From the NCBI RefSeq assembly GCF_018310695.1, contig NZ_JAGXCY010000002.1, positions 248,001 to 312,000 on the forward strand: a stretch of DNA of 64,000 bases, read 5' to 3'. Below the pieces are notes generated by a model. It searched no databases. It saw nothing but the letters and a program-made list of their open reading frames with translations, and was not told the DNA's origin. Below are positions 43,933 to 52,968 of this stretch, piece by piece; the first letter of the stretch is position 1; each line of letters begins with the position of its first letter. Origin of the DNA: Paenibacillus sp. Marseille-Q4541. Lineage in GTDB: Bacteria > Bacillota > Bacilli > Paenibacillales > Paenibacillaceae. The position numbers were made by a program, and so were the translations under genes.

Positions 43933-46461
43933 TTATTTTTTTTGCTTTACACGACTTGTCGCTTCCGCTTCTAATGGCTGTTCAGGCCAGTAATGTTTAG
44001 GATATCTTCCTTTCAAATCTTTTTTCACCTCATAATAACCTTCCCGCCAAAAGCTTGCGAGGTCAGATGTGACTTGTACAGGTCTTTGCGCAGGAGATAG
44101 TAGATGAATTGTTAAAGGAATACGACCTTGTCCCAAACGCGGGCTGTCCATGAGACCAAACATTTCCTGCAGCCTGACCGCAATATAAGGACCACCTTGA
44201 CCATCATATTTGATTGGAATTTTGGAGCCGCTAGGGACGGTAAAATGGGTCGGGGCTTCCCGCTCCAGTATTTGGCGGTCTTCCCACGACAGACTATCTA
44301 ATATAACGGATGTAATCGAGATGTTCTGTAGACCCGCTGCTGAACGTACGCCAACTAGATAAGGTGGGAGTTTATCCAGTAAGTATTCTAGAAGATAGGG
44401 ATCTGACATATCCGGCCAAGCAGGATCTGCTTCATGCAGAAATTGCATTCGCTCCAAAAGCTGACGAGTAGATTTACCGATTGAAAGTAATGATACTCCT
44501 TCCGTCCGGATCCCCCCAAGCAAAGCTTGCAAAACCTCTTCCTCAGGCGGATCAGGGTAAACCATTTCTTTCAGGATAATGGCTCCTCGTCTCTGTCTTC
44601 TCACTGCTCGTACACTTCGTGTATTCTGATCCCAATAGACGTCTTCTTCGATCACGATCAGTTCTTTCAGAAAAGAGTACATGTATTCAAGCTTGATCGG
44701 AGCACAAGTCCGAATCACCCCATCCGCACCTTGGTCGTCTGCTTCAGCAACGACAAGATAAGGAGCATCCAGGTCGCGCGCGTTCGAAGCGATCCGAACT
44801 CCACGGCCGCTAGCAAGCAGATAGCGGCCGTCTTCTCTCCTTTGCCCGATCCGGTCCGGATAGGCAAAGGCTAGCAGCAAGCCACAGCTGTCTTGTGGAG
44901 GTAGAGTCTCGCTATCGATCTTGCGAGACTCTACCTCACTGTACAGCTGGCGGCTCTCTTGCATGAGGCGGCGAAGCAGCGCCTCATCACGGGAAGCTGC
45001 CGAGGCAAAGCCGGCAGCTGAAACCGCCCGCAGATACTCGAGCTGCGGGCGAAGATCCCATCCCGCCGCTGCATCTTGCAGGCGGGGTGATCCTTGCTGC
45101 AATAGCGCGCCAAGTAGGCTGGCATCTCTGGCCAGCCCGAGCTCCGCTGCTTGCAGCAGCATGTGCCCAATGCGGGGATGTGTCCCCATCCCCGCGATAT
45201 GCTTGCCGCGGCTCGTTACTTGGCCGCGGCCTGTGAGGCAGCCCAGCTGCTGAAGCAGCGCACTTGCTGCCTCATAGGGTCCGGCTGGCGGGACATCTAG
45301 CCAGCGGAGCTCTTCAGGGTGTTGCACGCCCCAGACTGCAAGTTCAAGTGCAACGGGTGCAAGATCGGCTGTCAGCACTTCTGGCCGGTTTTTATCGGGT
45401 CTGGCATCTTGTTCCAAGCGACTCCATAAACGGTAGCAGATACCTGCTGACGTCCTTCCTGCCCGTCCTTTTCGCTGTTCTGCAGAAGCTTTAGAGATCG
45501 GAATCGTCACCAAGCGGCTCATTCCTGATCGGGAGGAAAACATGGAATCTCTTCTTAACCCACTATCGACCACTGCACCAATACCATCAATGGTTAAGCT
45601 GGATTCCGCTATCGTTGTAGCTAGAACGACTTTTCGGTTCATAGCTCCAGAAGATGAGATCGCTTGATCCTGTTCTATTTGAGATAAAGCTCCGTAAAGC
45701 GGGTATACCTTTACCTCTGATCCCCATTTTTTATCATCCAGCATCCTCTTCACCCGGTGAATTTCTTTTGCACCAGGTAAGAAAGCCAAAACATCCCCTT
45801 CTTGCTGATCTAATGCCATTTGAATAACATCTGCCATGTGAGATTCCATATCCATGATTCGAGGTTTCGGGACATATTTCGTTTCCACTGGAAATGTTCT
45901 TCCTTCACAAGTAATCAAGTCAGTATCCCCCAGCAGAGAAGCGACAGGCTCGGCTTCTAGTGTCGCTGACATGACCAAAATTCGTAAATCTTCACGGAGT
46001 ACAGATTGGCTTTCGAGGGCTAATGCAAGAGCTAGATCACCCTGCAGATTGCGTTCATGAAACTCATCGAAAATGAGAAGCCCAGCCCCCTCCAGTGCCT
46101 GATCCGTTTGAAGCATTCGTGTCAAAATCCCTTCAGTCACTACTTCTATTCGGGTAGCACTACTAACTTTACTATCCATCCTGACCCGATAACCTACGGT
46201 TTTTCCCACTGGCTCACCTAAACTTTGGGCCATCCTCGTTGCAGCATTTTTGGCAGCTAGTCTTCTAGGTTCAAGCATTATTATTTTTTGATCTTTCATC
46301 CACTCTTCTTCTAGAAGAGATAAAGGAACGACCGTGGTCTTCCCGGCGCCTGGTTCTGCAATAAGAACGGCAGATGTGTGATCTATAAATGTGCTTTTAA
46401 GCTTTGGAATGACTTTAAATATAGGGAGTTCATTATTAGATTCTTTAAAATGTATTGGCAT
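43933..46461 (-). CDS. hrpB: ATP-dependent helicase HrpB
   Basis: A DEAH-box helicase with Walker A AEPGAGKTTV (about residue 39), DEFHER (about 135), the SATLEA motif and QRKGRAGRTSAGICYRLW (about 328), then HA2 and the HrpB C-terminal domain (PRLGQGRIPLTIHLLSPAQR). At 842 aa it is complete. The physiological role of HrpB is uncertain; RNA or DNA unwinding is expected. The GC content rises sharply for codons of about residues 370-560 (44.8-45.35 kb) compared with both flanks. Confidence 0.93.
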   Translation of the reverse strand: MPIHFKESNNELPIFKVIPKLKSTFIDHTSAVLIAEPGAGKTTVVPLSLLEEEWMKDQKIIMLEPRRLAAKNAATRMAQSLGEPVGKTVGYRVRMDSKVSSATRIEVVTEGILTRMLQTDQALEGAGLLIFDEFHERNLQGDLALALALESQSVLREDLRILVMSATLEAEPVASLLGDTDLITCEGRTFPVETKYVPKPRIMDMESHMADVIQMALDQQEGDVLAFLPGAKEIHRVKRMLDDKKWGSEVKVYPLYGALSQIEQDQAISSSGAMNRKVVLATTIAESSLTIDGIGAVVDSGLRRDSMFSSRSGMSRLVTIPISKASAEQRKGRAGRTSAGICYRLWSRLEQDARPDKNRPEVLTADLAPVALELAVWGVQHPEELRWLDVPPAGPYEAASALLQQLGCLTGRGQVTSRGKHIAGMGTHPRIGHMLLQAAELGLARDASLLGALLQQGSPRLQDAAAGWDLRPQLEYLRAVSAAGFASAASRDEALLRRLMQESRQLYSEVESRKIDSETLPPQDSCGLLLAFAYPDRIGQRREDGRYLLASGRGVRIASNARDLDAPYLVVAEADDQGADGVIRTCAPIKLEYMYSFLKELIVIEEDVYWDQNTRSVRAVRRQRRGAIILKEMVYPDPPEEEVLQALLGGIRTEGVSLLSIGKSTRQLLERMQFLHEADPAWPDMSDPYLLEYLLDKLPPYLVGVRSAAGLQNISITSVILDSLSWEDRQILEREAPTHFTVPSGSKIPIKYDGQGGPYIAVRLQEMFGLMDSPRLGQGRIPLTIHLLSPAQRPVQVTSDLASFWREGYYEVKKDLKGRYPKHYWPEQPLEAEATSRVKQKK

Positions 46462-46497
46462 TTCTGGTCTCTTTTCTCCATGATGATATATTGTTAA

Positions 46498-46872
46498 TCA
46501 GTCTTCCAATCTTGCGCGGATTTGTGATTCATACTGGGCTAAAGCAGGATTCTGATAAATCCCTCGCTGTTCCAATAGTAACCGGACCCGTAATTGTTGT
46601 TCTGTCAGTCTCTTTTTCAGTTCATGCAGCTCCGTATTATTCGTACAAGCAGCAATTAACTGCTGGATTTGGATTGTATCCTGCTGTACGAGTAGCTCTT
46701 CGGGTAAAACACCTGCATTTTTCAGTATTTTATACGAGGCTCTCAGTTCTTCCGGTACATGAGACAAATCTTCCAGCTCCAATGGTTTCCCCATACCAGG
46801 CAGATTATCAAGATCTCCCCGTTCCATGGCTTCCGCTATTTTCTGTTCTGCGAGTCGTTCTACCCATCCCAC
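46498..46872 (-). CDS. DUF1992 (DnaJ-related) protein
   Basis: A 124-aa protein with the family start VERLAEQKIAEAMERGDLDN and LPGMGKPLELEDLSHVPEEL, followed by a helical tail with ALAQYESQIRARLED. It starts with GTG at 46872, eight bases after GGAGGG. Members are related to DnaJ C-terminal parts and are of unknown function. It lies 36 bases upstream of hrpB in the same direction and may be co-transcribed. Confidence 0.88.
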   Translation of the reverse strand: MGWVERLAEQKIAEAMERGDLDNLPGMGKPLELEDLSHVPEELRASYKILKNAGVLPEELLVQQDTIQIQQLIAACTNNTELHELKKRLTEQQLRVRLLLEQRGIYQNPALAQYESQIRARLED

Positions 46873-46926
46873 CTGCTCAGCCCTCCTTCATCCATACGCT
46901 AGTGTCAATGTATATAAAATAGCGAA

Positions 46927-46957
46927 AAAAACCGCCTCCCGCAAGGGAAACGGTTTT
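46927..46957 (-). terminator. Terminator between the SDR gene and the DUF1992 gene
   Basis: AAAACCG-x-CTCCC/GGGA-x-CGGTTTT with a short loop and T run on the minus strand. It lies about 110 bases after the SDR stop; the gap from 46958 to 47067 holds nothing else. Confidence 0.8.
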
Positions 46958-47067
46958 CTATTCAATTAAAAGTTTGCATCAGCTACTAGGGAGTATCCTA
47001 TGTTTCTGCTAATTCCTAAGCAATCCTAGCTTCGAATATCCCTCTTCTACCTTCTTATAGGTTCACA

Positions 47068-47877
47068 CTAACTCAAAAGAGATTCAGCCCCATCAATCAC
47101 AATTTGAGCTCCCGTAATGTGCTGTGCTGCATCAGAAGCCAAAAAAGCGACCAATTCTGCTACTTGTTCCGGTTTTCCAGGTCCATCGGATAAAGGTATT
47201 CTTCCTTCTGGAAATTCCATCTTTATAGAAACTTCGCTAAGCTCATCTGATTTTTCTGTACTTTGATCAATATTGGTTGAAATTGCACCCGGACAAATAA
47301 CGTTCACCCGGATTTTGAACTTAGCAAGCTCAAGCGCAGCCATTTTAGCAAAAGCAACTTGTCCTGCCTTGGATGTACTGTACGCCGACATTCCTATATT
47401 AGAAAAAGTATAGTTACCATTAATGGAACTGGTAATGATAATACTTCCTCCATTTCTTTTCTTCATATGAGGTAATGCAAATTTCACCGTAAAAAAAGTG
47501 CCCCCTAAATTCGTAGTCATCGTGTTATGCCAATCCTCAACGTCAATATCCTCTATGGGAGCAACTACACCATTAATACCTGCATTTGCAAAAATGATAT
47601 CTATTCCGCCAAACTCAGCCACCGTATCTTTTACTGCTTTTTCTACCCGCTTAGGGTCGGATATGTCCACATCATAAGAGACTACTTTTCCCGTGTTTAA
47701 TCTCTTAATTTGTTGTTCTGTTTCGTCCGTTCGATGATCTATTAGGTCAAATAAAGCTACATTGGCCCCTTCTTTTGCCAGCTTCAACGCTGCTGCTTTC
47801 CCGATTCCGGAACCCGCTCCCGTTACAATAGCCGTTTTTCCTACAAAACGTAATCCTGCTTCCGAAGATGCTGACAT
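47068..47877 (-). CDS. Short-chain dehydrogenase/reductase
   Basis: Classical SDR of 269 aa: nucleotide motif AIVTGAGSGIGKAA, IIFANAGIN, catalytic Ser in ITSSINGNY and Tyr-x3-Lys in SAYSTSKAGQ, and the end GAQIVIDGAESLL. The substrate is unknown. ATG at 47877 has AAAGGAGCG nine bases upstream; the frame to 47943 runs through an inverted repeat. This repeat places the ribosome site in a hairpin. Confidence 0.9.
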   Translation of the reverse strand: MSASSEAGLRFVGKTAIVTGAGSGIGKAAALKLAKEGANVALFDLIDHRTDETEQQIKRLNTGKVVSYDVDISDPKRVEKAVKDTVAEFGGIDIIFANAGINGVVAPIEDIDVEDWHNTMTTNLGGTFFTVKFALPHMKKRNGGSIIITSSINGNYTFSNIGMSAYSTSKAGQVAFAKMAALELAKFKIRVNVICPGAISTNIDQSTEKSDELSEVSIKMEFPEGRIPLSDGPGKPEQVAELVAFLASDAAQHITGAQIVIDGAESLLS

Positions 47878-47882
47878 AAAAA

Positions 47883-47953
47883 ATTCGCTCCTTTTAAAGT
47901 CTGTCCAGAGAAATTTGGAAATTCTCTTAGACAGCCTGCCCAAAGGAGCGAAT
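47883..47953 (-). promoter_or_regulatory. Long inverted repeat overlapping the SDR ribosome site
   Basis: Outer 12-base arms (ATTCGCTCCTTT at 47883 and AAAGGAGCGAAT at 47942) are perfect, and an inner pair (CTGTC/GACAG with AGAGAAA/TTTCTCT nearby) extends the stem. On the minus strand the final arm contains the AAAGGAG site of the SDR gene and is followed by TTTTTT just before its ATG. It probably ends the upstream PP2C operon and at the same time hides the SDR ribosome site. No known riboswitch consensus is seen. Confidence 0.7.
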
Positions 47954-47966
47954 ATTTAACAAAGAT

Positions 47967-48806
47967 TTATGATTTCCAGTTCAATTCAATAAAAGCAGCG
48001 TCATCTTCGAGCCCGCCTGTATGAGGTGCATCCATCAGTACCTGTATTTCCTCATCGGGTAGATGAATACCAATGGGATCAAGTTCTCCCATCCCGTCCG
48101 TGTATAACCGAAGGACAAGATCCTCTCCTGAAGAAAAAGTCTGTTCACACACATGAGGACTTCCCCCTACGGGACCTTCGGCCGTAGACCACCGCTCAGC
48201 CGTAGCCCTAGTCTTTTCAAAAGAGAGATCTATTTCTGTCCCGTTACGGAACAGTCGAATTCTAGAGTCCCCTTGCCAAGCAAGTTGCAGCGTGCTTCTT
48301 TTTTTACCTGCTAACTTAATTTTACCGCAGATGTACATGGACTGGCTTCCTTGTTTCTTCTTGGTTTCCAGAACTTCCCGAAGTAATATAGGCATGTTAG
48401 CGTTCTGACTTCCTTCGTAATTGCTAAGTTCCCTAGAAGCAGGAATGGTAAGACTCATCAGAAATTGATACAACAAAGAGGAGGACCAGTCTTTGGTTTC
48501 GTTCATCCAGGCAAATAAAGCCTCTCCGAGATATTTTGCTGCAAAATCTCCGTGATAACTCATAGACACTCCGTCACAAAGCACAAAGGTGCACACATCT
48601 CCCTCAATATGAATCGCGGCAAAATCCTGTCCTCTATCTCCATACGATGCCGACTCGGATGACAAGCCATATCCGTATCGACAGAACCATTGCCCCTTAT
48701 ACGTAGATAAAGGTTGGTTTGTATGCTGGGAACTGACATAATGGAAAGTTTCTTCGGAAGAGAGGGATTTCCCTCGATCTGGTACCGATGCTCGCAAAGA
48801 CTTCAA
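47967..48806 (-). CDS. PP2C-type protein phosphatase, last gene of the T7SS locus
   Basis: A 279-aa phosphatase of the PP2C fold. Metal and active-site blocks are visible: SYGDRGQDFAAIHI, FVLCDGVSMSYHGDFAAKYL, LAWQGDSRIRL, LYTDGMGEL and LEDDAAFIEL. It should remove phosphate from Ser/Thr of the kinase two genes upstream or of its targets. TTG at 48806 follows GGAGGGG by six bases. It starts 13 bases after the VWA stop, so co-translation with VWA is likely. It ends just before the long inverted repeat. Confidence 0.87.
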   Translation of the reverse strand: MKSLRASVPDRGKSLSSEETFHYVSSQHTNQPLSTYKGQWFCRYGYGLSSESASYGDRGQDFAAIHIEGDVCTFVLCDGVSMSYHGDFAAKYLGEALFAWMNETKDWSSSLLYQFLMSLTIPASRELSNYEGSQNANMPILLREVLETKKKQGSQSMYICGKIKLAGKKRSTLQLAWQGDSRIRLFRNGTEIDLSFEKTRATAERWSTAEGPVGGSPHVCEQTFSSGEDLVLRLYTDGMGELDPIGIHLPDEEIQVLMDAPHTGGLEDDAAFIELNWKS

Positions 48807-48819
48807 TCTCGTCCCCTCC

Positions 48820-49572
48820 TTACCTTACCGGCGTAGCCGCCGACATTTGGAATCCTATAGACACTAGTTCTGCACAAGAGCCTGGCAGCATCATTAGTGA
48901 ACCAGGTGACAACAAATAATCTGCCTCTATCAGCATTTCCCGATAACTTTCGGGAAGAACCGAAGACATATTGCGAAGTTTCTCCCCATGTTCATCTTTC
49001 AGCTCTGTATCTTCAAGAATTCCACCCCATCTTCGTGGCTCGGTGATGGGTGTATCCAGTAGATGATCGGATATAAATATATTCTCTATGAGTACATTCC
49101 CGTCTGGTACACTCATATCCATAATGCGTCTCGCAATTGGCTCCGGATCCTCGCCCGTGGCAACGCCGTCTGTCATATGACAGATCAGAGGTGCTGGACA
49201 GTCTTGCATGTGTGGAAGCTCACTCTGCAATATTTTTTCTGCCTGAAGAAATGCTTTAGCTGAGTCAGAAAAACGCATAGGTGTTAGATCCGGGATAGAA
49301 CCAATCGCAGCAATCTCATCGATTCCTTTTACACCGCCAAGTAAATCATACACATCATCACTATAAGCAAGAATCGCAATTCGATATCTTGGAGTAAGTC
49401 TATTTCCCTTCGTCGAACGAAAAACCATTTGACGAATGGCCAGAGATAAAGCATCGTACACGATATCCATCCGTCTACGGTTATCCATCATCATATTCAT
49501 GGATGCACTAATATCAATTAAATAAATGATCAGCGCAGGAGTACGCTGCGACGCTTGTATCGTATAATTCAT
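48820..49572 (-). CDS. VWA-domain protein (TerY-like)
   Basis: A 250-aa von Willebrand A domain: MIDAS motif YLIDISASMNM, Thr in SIPDLTPMRF, and HMTDGVATGEDPE. It occupies nearly the whole protein, as in the TerY family. ATG at 49572 has GAGGAGAAGG just upstream. It has no signal peptide. It lies between a kinase and a PP2C gene, which is the order expected of the TerY-P signalling triad. It may bind a phosphorylated or metal-coordinating partner of the secretion system. Confidence 0.85.
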   Translation of the reverse strand: MNYTIQASQRTPALIIYLIDISASMNMMMDNRRRMDIVYDALSLAIRQMVFRSTKGNRLTPRYRIAILAYSDDVYDLLGGVKGIDEIAAIGSIPDLTPMRFSDSAKAFLQAEKILQSELPHMQDCPAPLICHMTDGVATGEDPEPIARRIMDMSVPDGNVLIENIFISDHLLDTPITEPRRWGGILEDTELKDEHGEKLRNMSSVLPESYREMLIEADYLLSPGSLMMLPGSCAELVSIGFQMSAATPVR

Positions 49573-49613
49573 TTGTTCCTTCTCCTCTGAAAAATAAATA
49601 AAAATGTTATTGA

Positions 49614-51800
49614 TCAAATATCAGGTAGCCGGTAACTTCGATTACTAATAAATTTCTTGATATGTTTTACTCGTTCCGAAATTTTACCCACTCCACTGTA
49701 GTAGCTGGCATCCTTTTCATAGCGATCCATAAAAGCTCTCGCATGAGTTCTTGCACTCTCAATTTTACGTCCTTGCTGGGCATTGTAAGCCAGATTATAG
49801 GAAGCAATGAGTTGAACTACGTTCTCTGCACGTTTTTTCTTTAGTGCTGCCGCTTCTTCTTTTGCCTTTTTCTCAGCAGCAGCTTTTTGAGCTGCTTTCT
49901 GAGCGGCTGCTTTCTGAGCGGCTGCCTTTTGGGCTGCTAATTTCTGTTCAGCTGCTTTTTGGGCCGCTAGTTTCGCGGCTGCTTCTTTTTGCTTTTTAGA
50001 TTCTTCCGCTTGTTTCGCTTTTTTAGCTTGTTGTTCTGCTACATATTTTTCATACTTGGCTTGTTTCTCGTACTTCTCTTGCAGTTCTGCTTTTTCGGCC
50101 GCTTCTTTTTGAGCTGCTACCTTGGCAAGATAAGCTTCATATTTCGCTTGTTTCTCATACTTCTCCTGTAAGGCAGCCTTCTCTTTTTGCGCCGTTAGTT
50201 TCGCTGCTACTTCATCTGCATTCTTTTTGGCGAGCGCTTCGGCTTCCTGCTTCTTTTTTTCTTCTGCGAGCTTTGCTGCCTCTTGCGCCTGCTGTGCTTC
50301 TGCCTGTTTCTTCATTTCTTCCTGCTCTTTGAGCTGCTGCGCCTCTTGCTGGGCCAAAGCTTGCTTCGTCTCTGCTCGATCTGCAAGCGTATGCATACCA
50401 GGAATAGCGATAGCCCCAACCACAGCTACAGCCGCCGCCGCAATTAGAATCTTTCGATTACGAAGAAAGAATAACGGGGCTTTCGGTGTTTGGCTCTCTT
50501 CCTTTTGAAGTTGATCACGTTCTAGCTGCTTTATAGCCGCTGATATTTCAACAAATACTGCGCTGCCTGATTGTGTGTTAGGCAGGACAGATTGGTACTT
50601 TTCCATTGCTAGAACATACTCACCTTGATTTTCGAGAACTCTCGCATCCTTGATTGCCTGTTGTATTTCCTGCTCAGTCCAAATCCTGTTTGTGACAGTA
50701 TCATGGGCAAGAGGTACTACAGCTGTATCAAATTCACTGTTCTTCTGCTGCATATCCTTAGAAGGAAGTTCATTCTTGCCTTCATCACTATATATAAATC
50801 CTGTTGGAACATGTTCTTTTTCAGAAGAGTTCTTAAGACTTTCATCCAAGTCTGCTACTTCCGGTTGCAGTTCAATGGTCGATATGGCGATCAGCCATTC
50901 TCCAAAAGTAGGACAACTACTAAGATCTTGACTATTCCATGCTCTACTGAATAATTCTGAAATTTTGCGACCATATCTTCGTTCCAAAAATTGTAGCAGC
51001 TTTATATATCTGTCGCAGCTCGTTTGGAGTTCACGCTGATCAAAATAACTTTCTCCGTAAGTCCTTTGAACGATATCCTGATCACTGTAACCAAGCATCT
51101 CAGCTAGAATAACAGCCCCTGCAAAACGATCAGCATAACTGCTCCATAACCCGCTATTTACGATACGATGCGCCGCATATCCTGCTGAGCCTGCAAGCAA
51201 GGCATCCGGTCTATCCATTTTGGGACTATATATTTGCTCCACATCAACCAATTCCACTGCTGAAGAGCCTTCAGGCTGTTCAACTTCGGAAAAAAACGGA
51301 ATAAGCACATTGGGCGCCGATAAATCACAATGTGCAATCCCTCTTTGCTCCATCGCTGATCCAATCCCCGCAAATGAAGCTGCAAGTGTCAGACTTTCAC
51401 TAGGAGTCAAAAGTTTCTTGTCACATATGATATCAAACCAGGTAATCCCACTGATCCATGGCATAAGCACTGAGTATAGTAAATCCCCATGCTCACTAAT
51501 TAATTTTCCGTTTCTTTCAGGAGTGAGCACGTCACGATTACAAACCTGCAAGCCTGACACTTCACTGTACTTTTCCATCTGTTCAGATTGATAGACCATG
51601 GCTGGAACACGGAACTTTGGAAAAAACACTTTTAACGCTTTAGATTCGTATTCATTACCATCGGCAGGTATTAATTTATAGACTGTACCTTGCCTTCCCG
51701 TCTGTGCATATGCGATGCCCGGGGCAGCCGGATGTTGACCCACCAGGTAAGTGATACCATTAATATGGATCTGATCCCCGGGATTGGGTTGAAAAGACAT
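49614..51800 (-). CDS. Membrane-anchored Ser/Thr-kinase-like protein with coiled-coil C-terminus
   Basis: Residues 1-310 form a protein-kinase domain: candidate ATP lysine in SKALKVFFPK, catalytic loop HCDLSAPNVLI (about 158) and DVEQIY in place of DFG. One transmembrane helix (RKILIAAAAVAVVGAIAI, about 447-467) precedes an Ala/Lys/Glu/Gln-rich coiled coil (about 470-660) in which LQEKYEKQAKYE occurs twice, then a short globular end. It has 728 aa. A kinase-like domain plus one helix and a coiled-coil or extracytoplasmic part is the architecture of EssB/YukC, so it could be the local counterpart of EssB, but with most catalytic residues kept. It follows esxA-like after a hairpin. Confidence 0.82.
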   Translation of the reverse strand: MSFQPNPGDQIHINGITYLVGQHPAAPGIAYAQTGRQGTVYKLIPADGNEYESKALKVFFPKFRVPAMVYQSEQMEKYSEVSGLQVCNRDVLTPERNGKLISEHGDLLYSVLMPWISGITWFDIICDKKLLTPSESLTLAASFAGIGSAMEQRGIAHCDLSAPNVLIPFFSEVEQPEGSSAVELVDVEQIYSPKMDRPDALLAGSAGYAAHRIVNSGLWSSYADRFAGAVILAEMLGYSDQDIVQRTYGESYFDQRELQTSCDRYIKLLQFLERRYGRKISELFSRAWNSQDLSSCPTFGEWLIAISTIELQPEVADLDESLKNSSEKEHVPTGFIYSDEGKNELPSKDMQQKNSEFDTAVVPLAHDTVTNRIWTEQEIQQAIKDARVLENQGEYVLAMEKYQSVLPNTQSGSAVFVEISAAIKQLERDQLQKEESQTPKAPLFFLRNRKILIAAAAVAVVGAIAIPGMHTLADRAETKQALAQQEAQQLKEQEEMKKQAEAQQAQEAAKLAEEKKKQEAEALAKKNADEVAAKLTAQKEKAALQEKYEKQAKYEAYLAKVAAQKEAAEKAELQEKYEKQAKYEKYVAEQQAKKAKQAEESKKQKEAAAKLAAQKAAEQKLAAQKAAAQKAAAQKAAQKAAAEKKAKEEAAALKKKRAENVVQLIASYNLAYNAQQGRKIESARTHARAFMDRYEKDASYYSGVGKISERVKHIKKFISNRSYRLPDI

Positions 51801-51833
51801 GAACATCCCTCTCTTTTTCGTTATCGATGCAAG

Positions 51834-51863
51834 AAAACCGGAAGTTATGTAAACTTCCGGTTT
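51834..51863 (-). terminator. Hairpin between the WXG100 gene and the kinase gene
   Basis: AAACCGGAAGTT/AACTTCCGGTTT with a short loop, followed on the minus strand by TTTTC. It probably makes most transcripts end after the WXG100 gene, giving it higher expression than the following genes. Confidence 0.82.
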
Positions 51864-51931
51864 CTAGGTTGGAGAAAACTTCGGTTTTAATTAAGTAAGT
51901 ATAAGTACATTAAATCTAATCCACACGCAAA

Positions 51932-52207
51932 TTAGCGAGATTGGTCAACAGAACGGAATTTCTGAGCAATAGCATTAAGCTCTGTGCTAATGCTGTTCAA
52001 TGTTTGAACAAAACTTTGCATTTGCTTGCTTGCTTCTTGAAACTCGGTGAAGAAGCGTTGTTTCGTCATCCCTTCCCATTGACCTTCCATACTGTTAATG
52101 GATTGAGTCAAGCTGGAAACGATTTGTTGACTTTGCTCACCACTTTGCTTGAATTGATTAGCTACTTGATCCACTTGTTCTGGGGATATGAGAATACGTC
52201 CTGACAT
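51932..52207 (-). CDS. WXG100-family secreted protein (EsxA-like)
   Basis: A 91-aa two-helix protein with the WXG motif in SMEGQWEGMTKQ at the turn. There is no signal peptide, as expected of a type VII substrate. The C-terminus has a possible export signal (LNAIAQKFRSVDQ; the usual Y-x3-D/E is not exact). AAGGAGG lies nine bases before ATG at 52207. It has its own upstream gap of 236 bases (52208-52443), probably with its own promoter, and a terminator follows. It is the structural substrate or chaperone of the T7SS. Confidence 0.92.
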   Translation of the reverse strand: MSGRILISPEQVDQVANQFKQSGEQSQQIVSSLTQSINSMEGQWEGMTKQRFFTEFQEASKQMQSFVQTLNSISTELNAIAQKFRSVDQSR

Positions 52208-52443
52208 AAAATGATCTTCCTCCTTCATTTTCACCAAATATTAGTTAATTTCTAATAAAATTGTACCAAAATGACTTTAGTCCTGTCTAAAGTCATTGGT
52301 CCTAATTGTAAATAAACCCAATTTGGTAAGAATGAAACTTCTGCAAACAATGAGTTTATAAAGGATTACCATAAATATTAGCATTGACTAATTTACCATT
52401 TTTTTCGCAATCGAGAATCTAATAAGGAAGTTGTGTTCTTTGC

Positions 52444-52962
52444 TTAACCCGCCTTTTCTCCTATAGCTGGGTCCTTGAAACTCCATCCTCTCGGATTTGT
52501 TTCAGAAGCTTGAAGGAGTACTCCTATCCCATTTCTATCTTCTGTGCTGTTAAAAGACTGATGAATGGCCATGACAGCGGACCTAGGATTAGACACGGCA
52601 AAAGATGTTAATTCATTATTTCTTAGAGAAGTGATCTGCTCAGATTGGAGCATGCGCATGGGTGAGACGTTAGAATAATCAACATAAGTTAAAATCGTAT
52701 GATAATCCTCGTCTGCACGAGCAAAATCTTCCGCCTTACGCGACAATTCGGAGCTAAATCTCTCAAGCTCTGATTCGATAAATGCAGCAAGCTGCTTTGA
52801 TCTCATCCACTCATACACAATTCCTTCATGAACAGCCGTGTCTCCCTCGATTGAACTGAGAGCTCTTTCCAAAACAACAATAGTTTGCTGAATTTGCTCC
52901 GCCGCGAGCTTTAATTGACTGCTAAGCGTTCGAAGCACATTCGGTTCCACACGAATGCGCAT
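52444..52962 (-). CDS. WXG100-like helical protein of the T7SS locus
   Basis: A 172-aa protein. The N-terminal about 100 residues are two amphipathic helices like ESX proteins (VLRTLSSQLKLAAEQIQQ, SELERFSSELSRKAEDFARA), but no W-x-G turn is present. The C-terminal part is low in structure (IGVLLQASETNPRGWSFKD). It lies six bases after the preceding gene and is coupled with it. It could be a T7SS substrate or a heterodimer partner of the EsxA-like protein. The family is not recognised further. Confidence 0.75.
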   Translation of the reverse strand: MRIRVEPNVLRTLSSQLKLAAEQIQQTIVVLERALSSIEGDTAVHEGIVYEWMRSKQLAAFIESELERFSSELSRKAEDFARADEDYHTILTYVDYSNVSPMRMLQSEQITSLRNNELTSFAVSNPRSAVMAIHQSFNSTEDRNGIGVLLQASETNPRGWSFKDPAIGEKAG

Positions 52963-52968
52963 AATGCA

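Noticed and set aside
44527..45494. Long rightward ORFs inside hrpB
   Set aside because: Antisense to an intact helicase gene in its GC-rich part, where stop codons are rare by chance.
47883..47953. T-box or known riboswitch before the SDR gene
   Set aside because: No T-box sequence or other riboswitch consensus; a simple long inverted repeat only.
49860..50510. Rightward ORFs rich in Phe, Ser, Cys and Ala
   Set aside because: They are antisense shadows of the Ala/Lys/Gln-rich coiled coil of the kinase gene.
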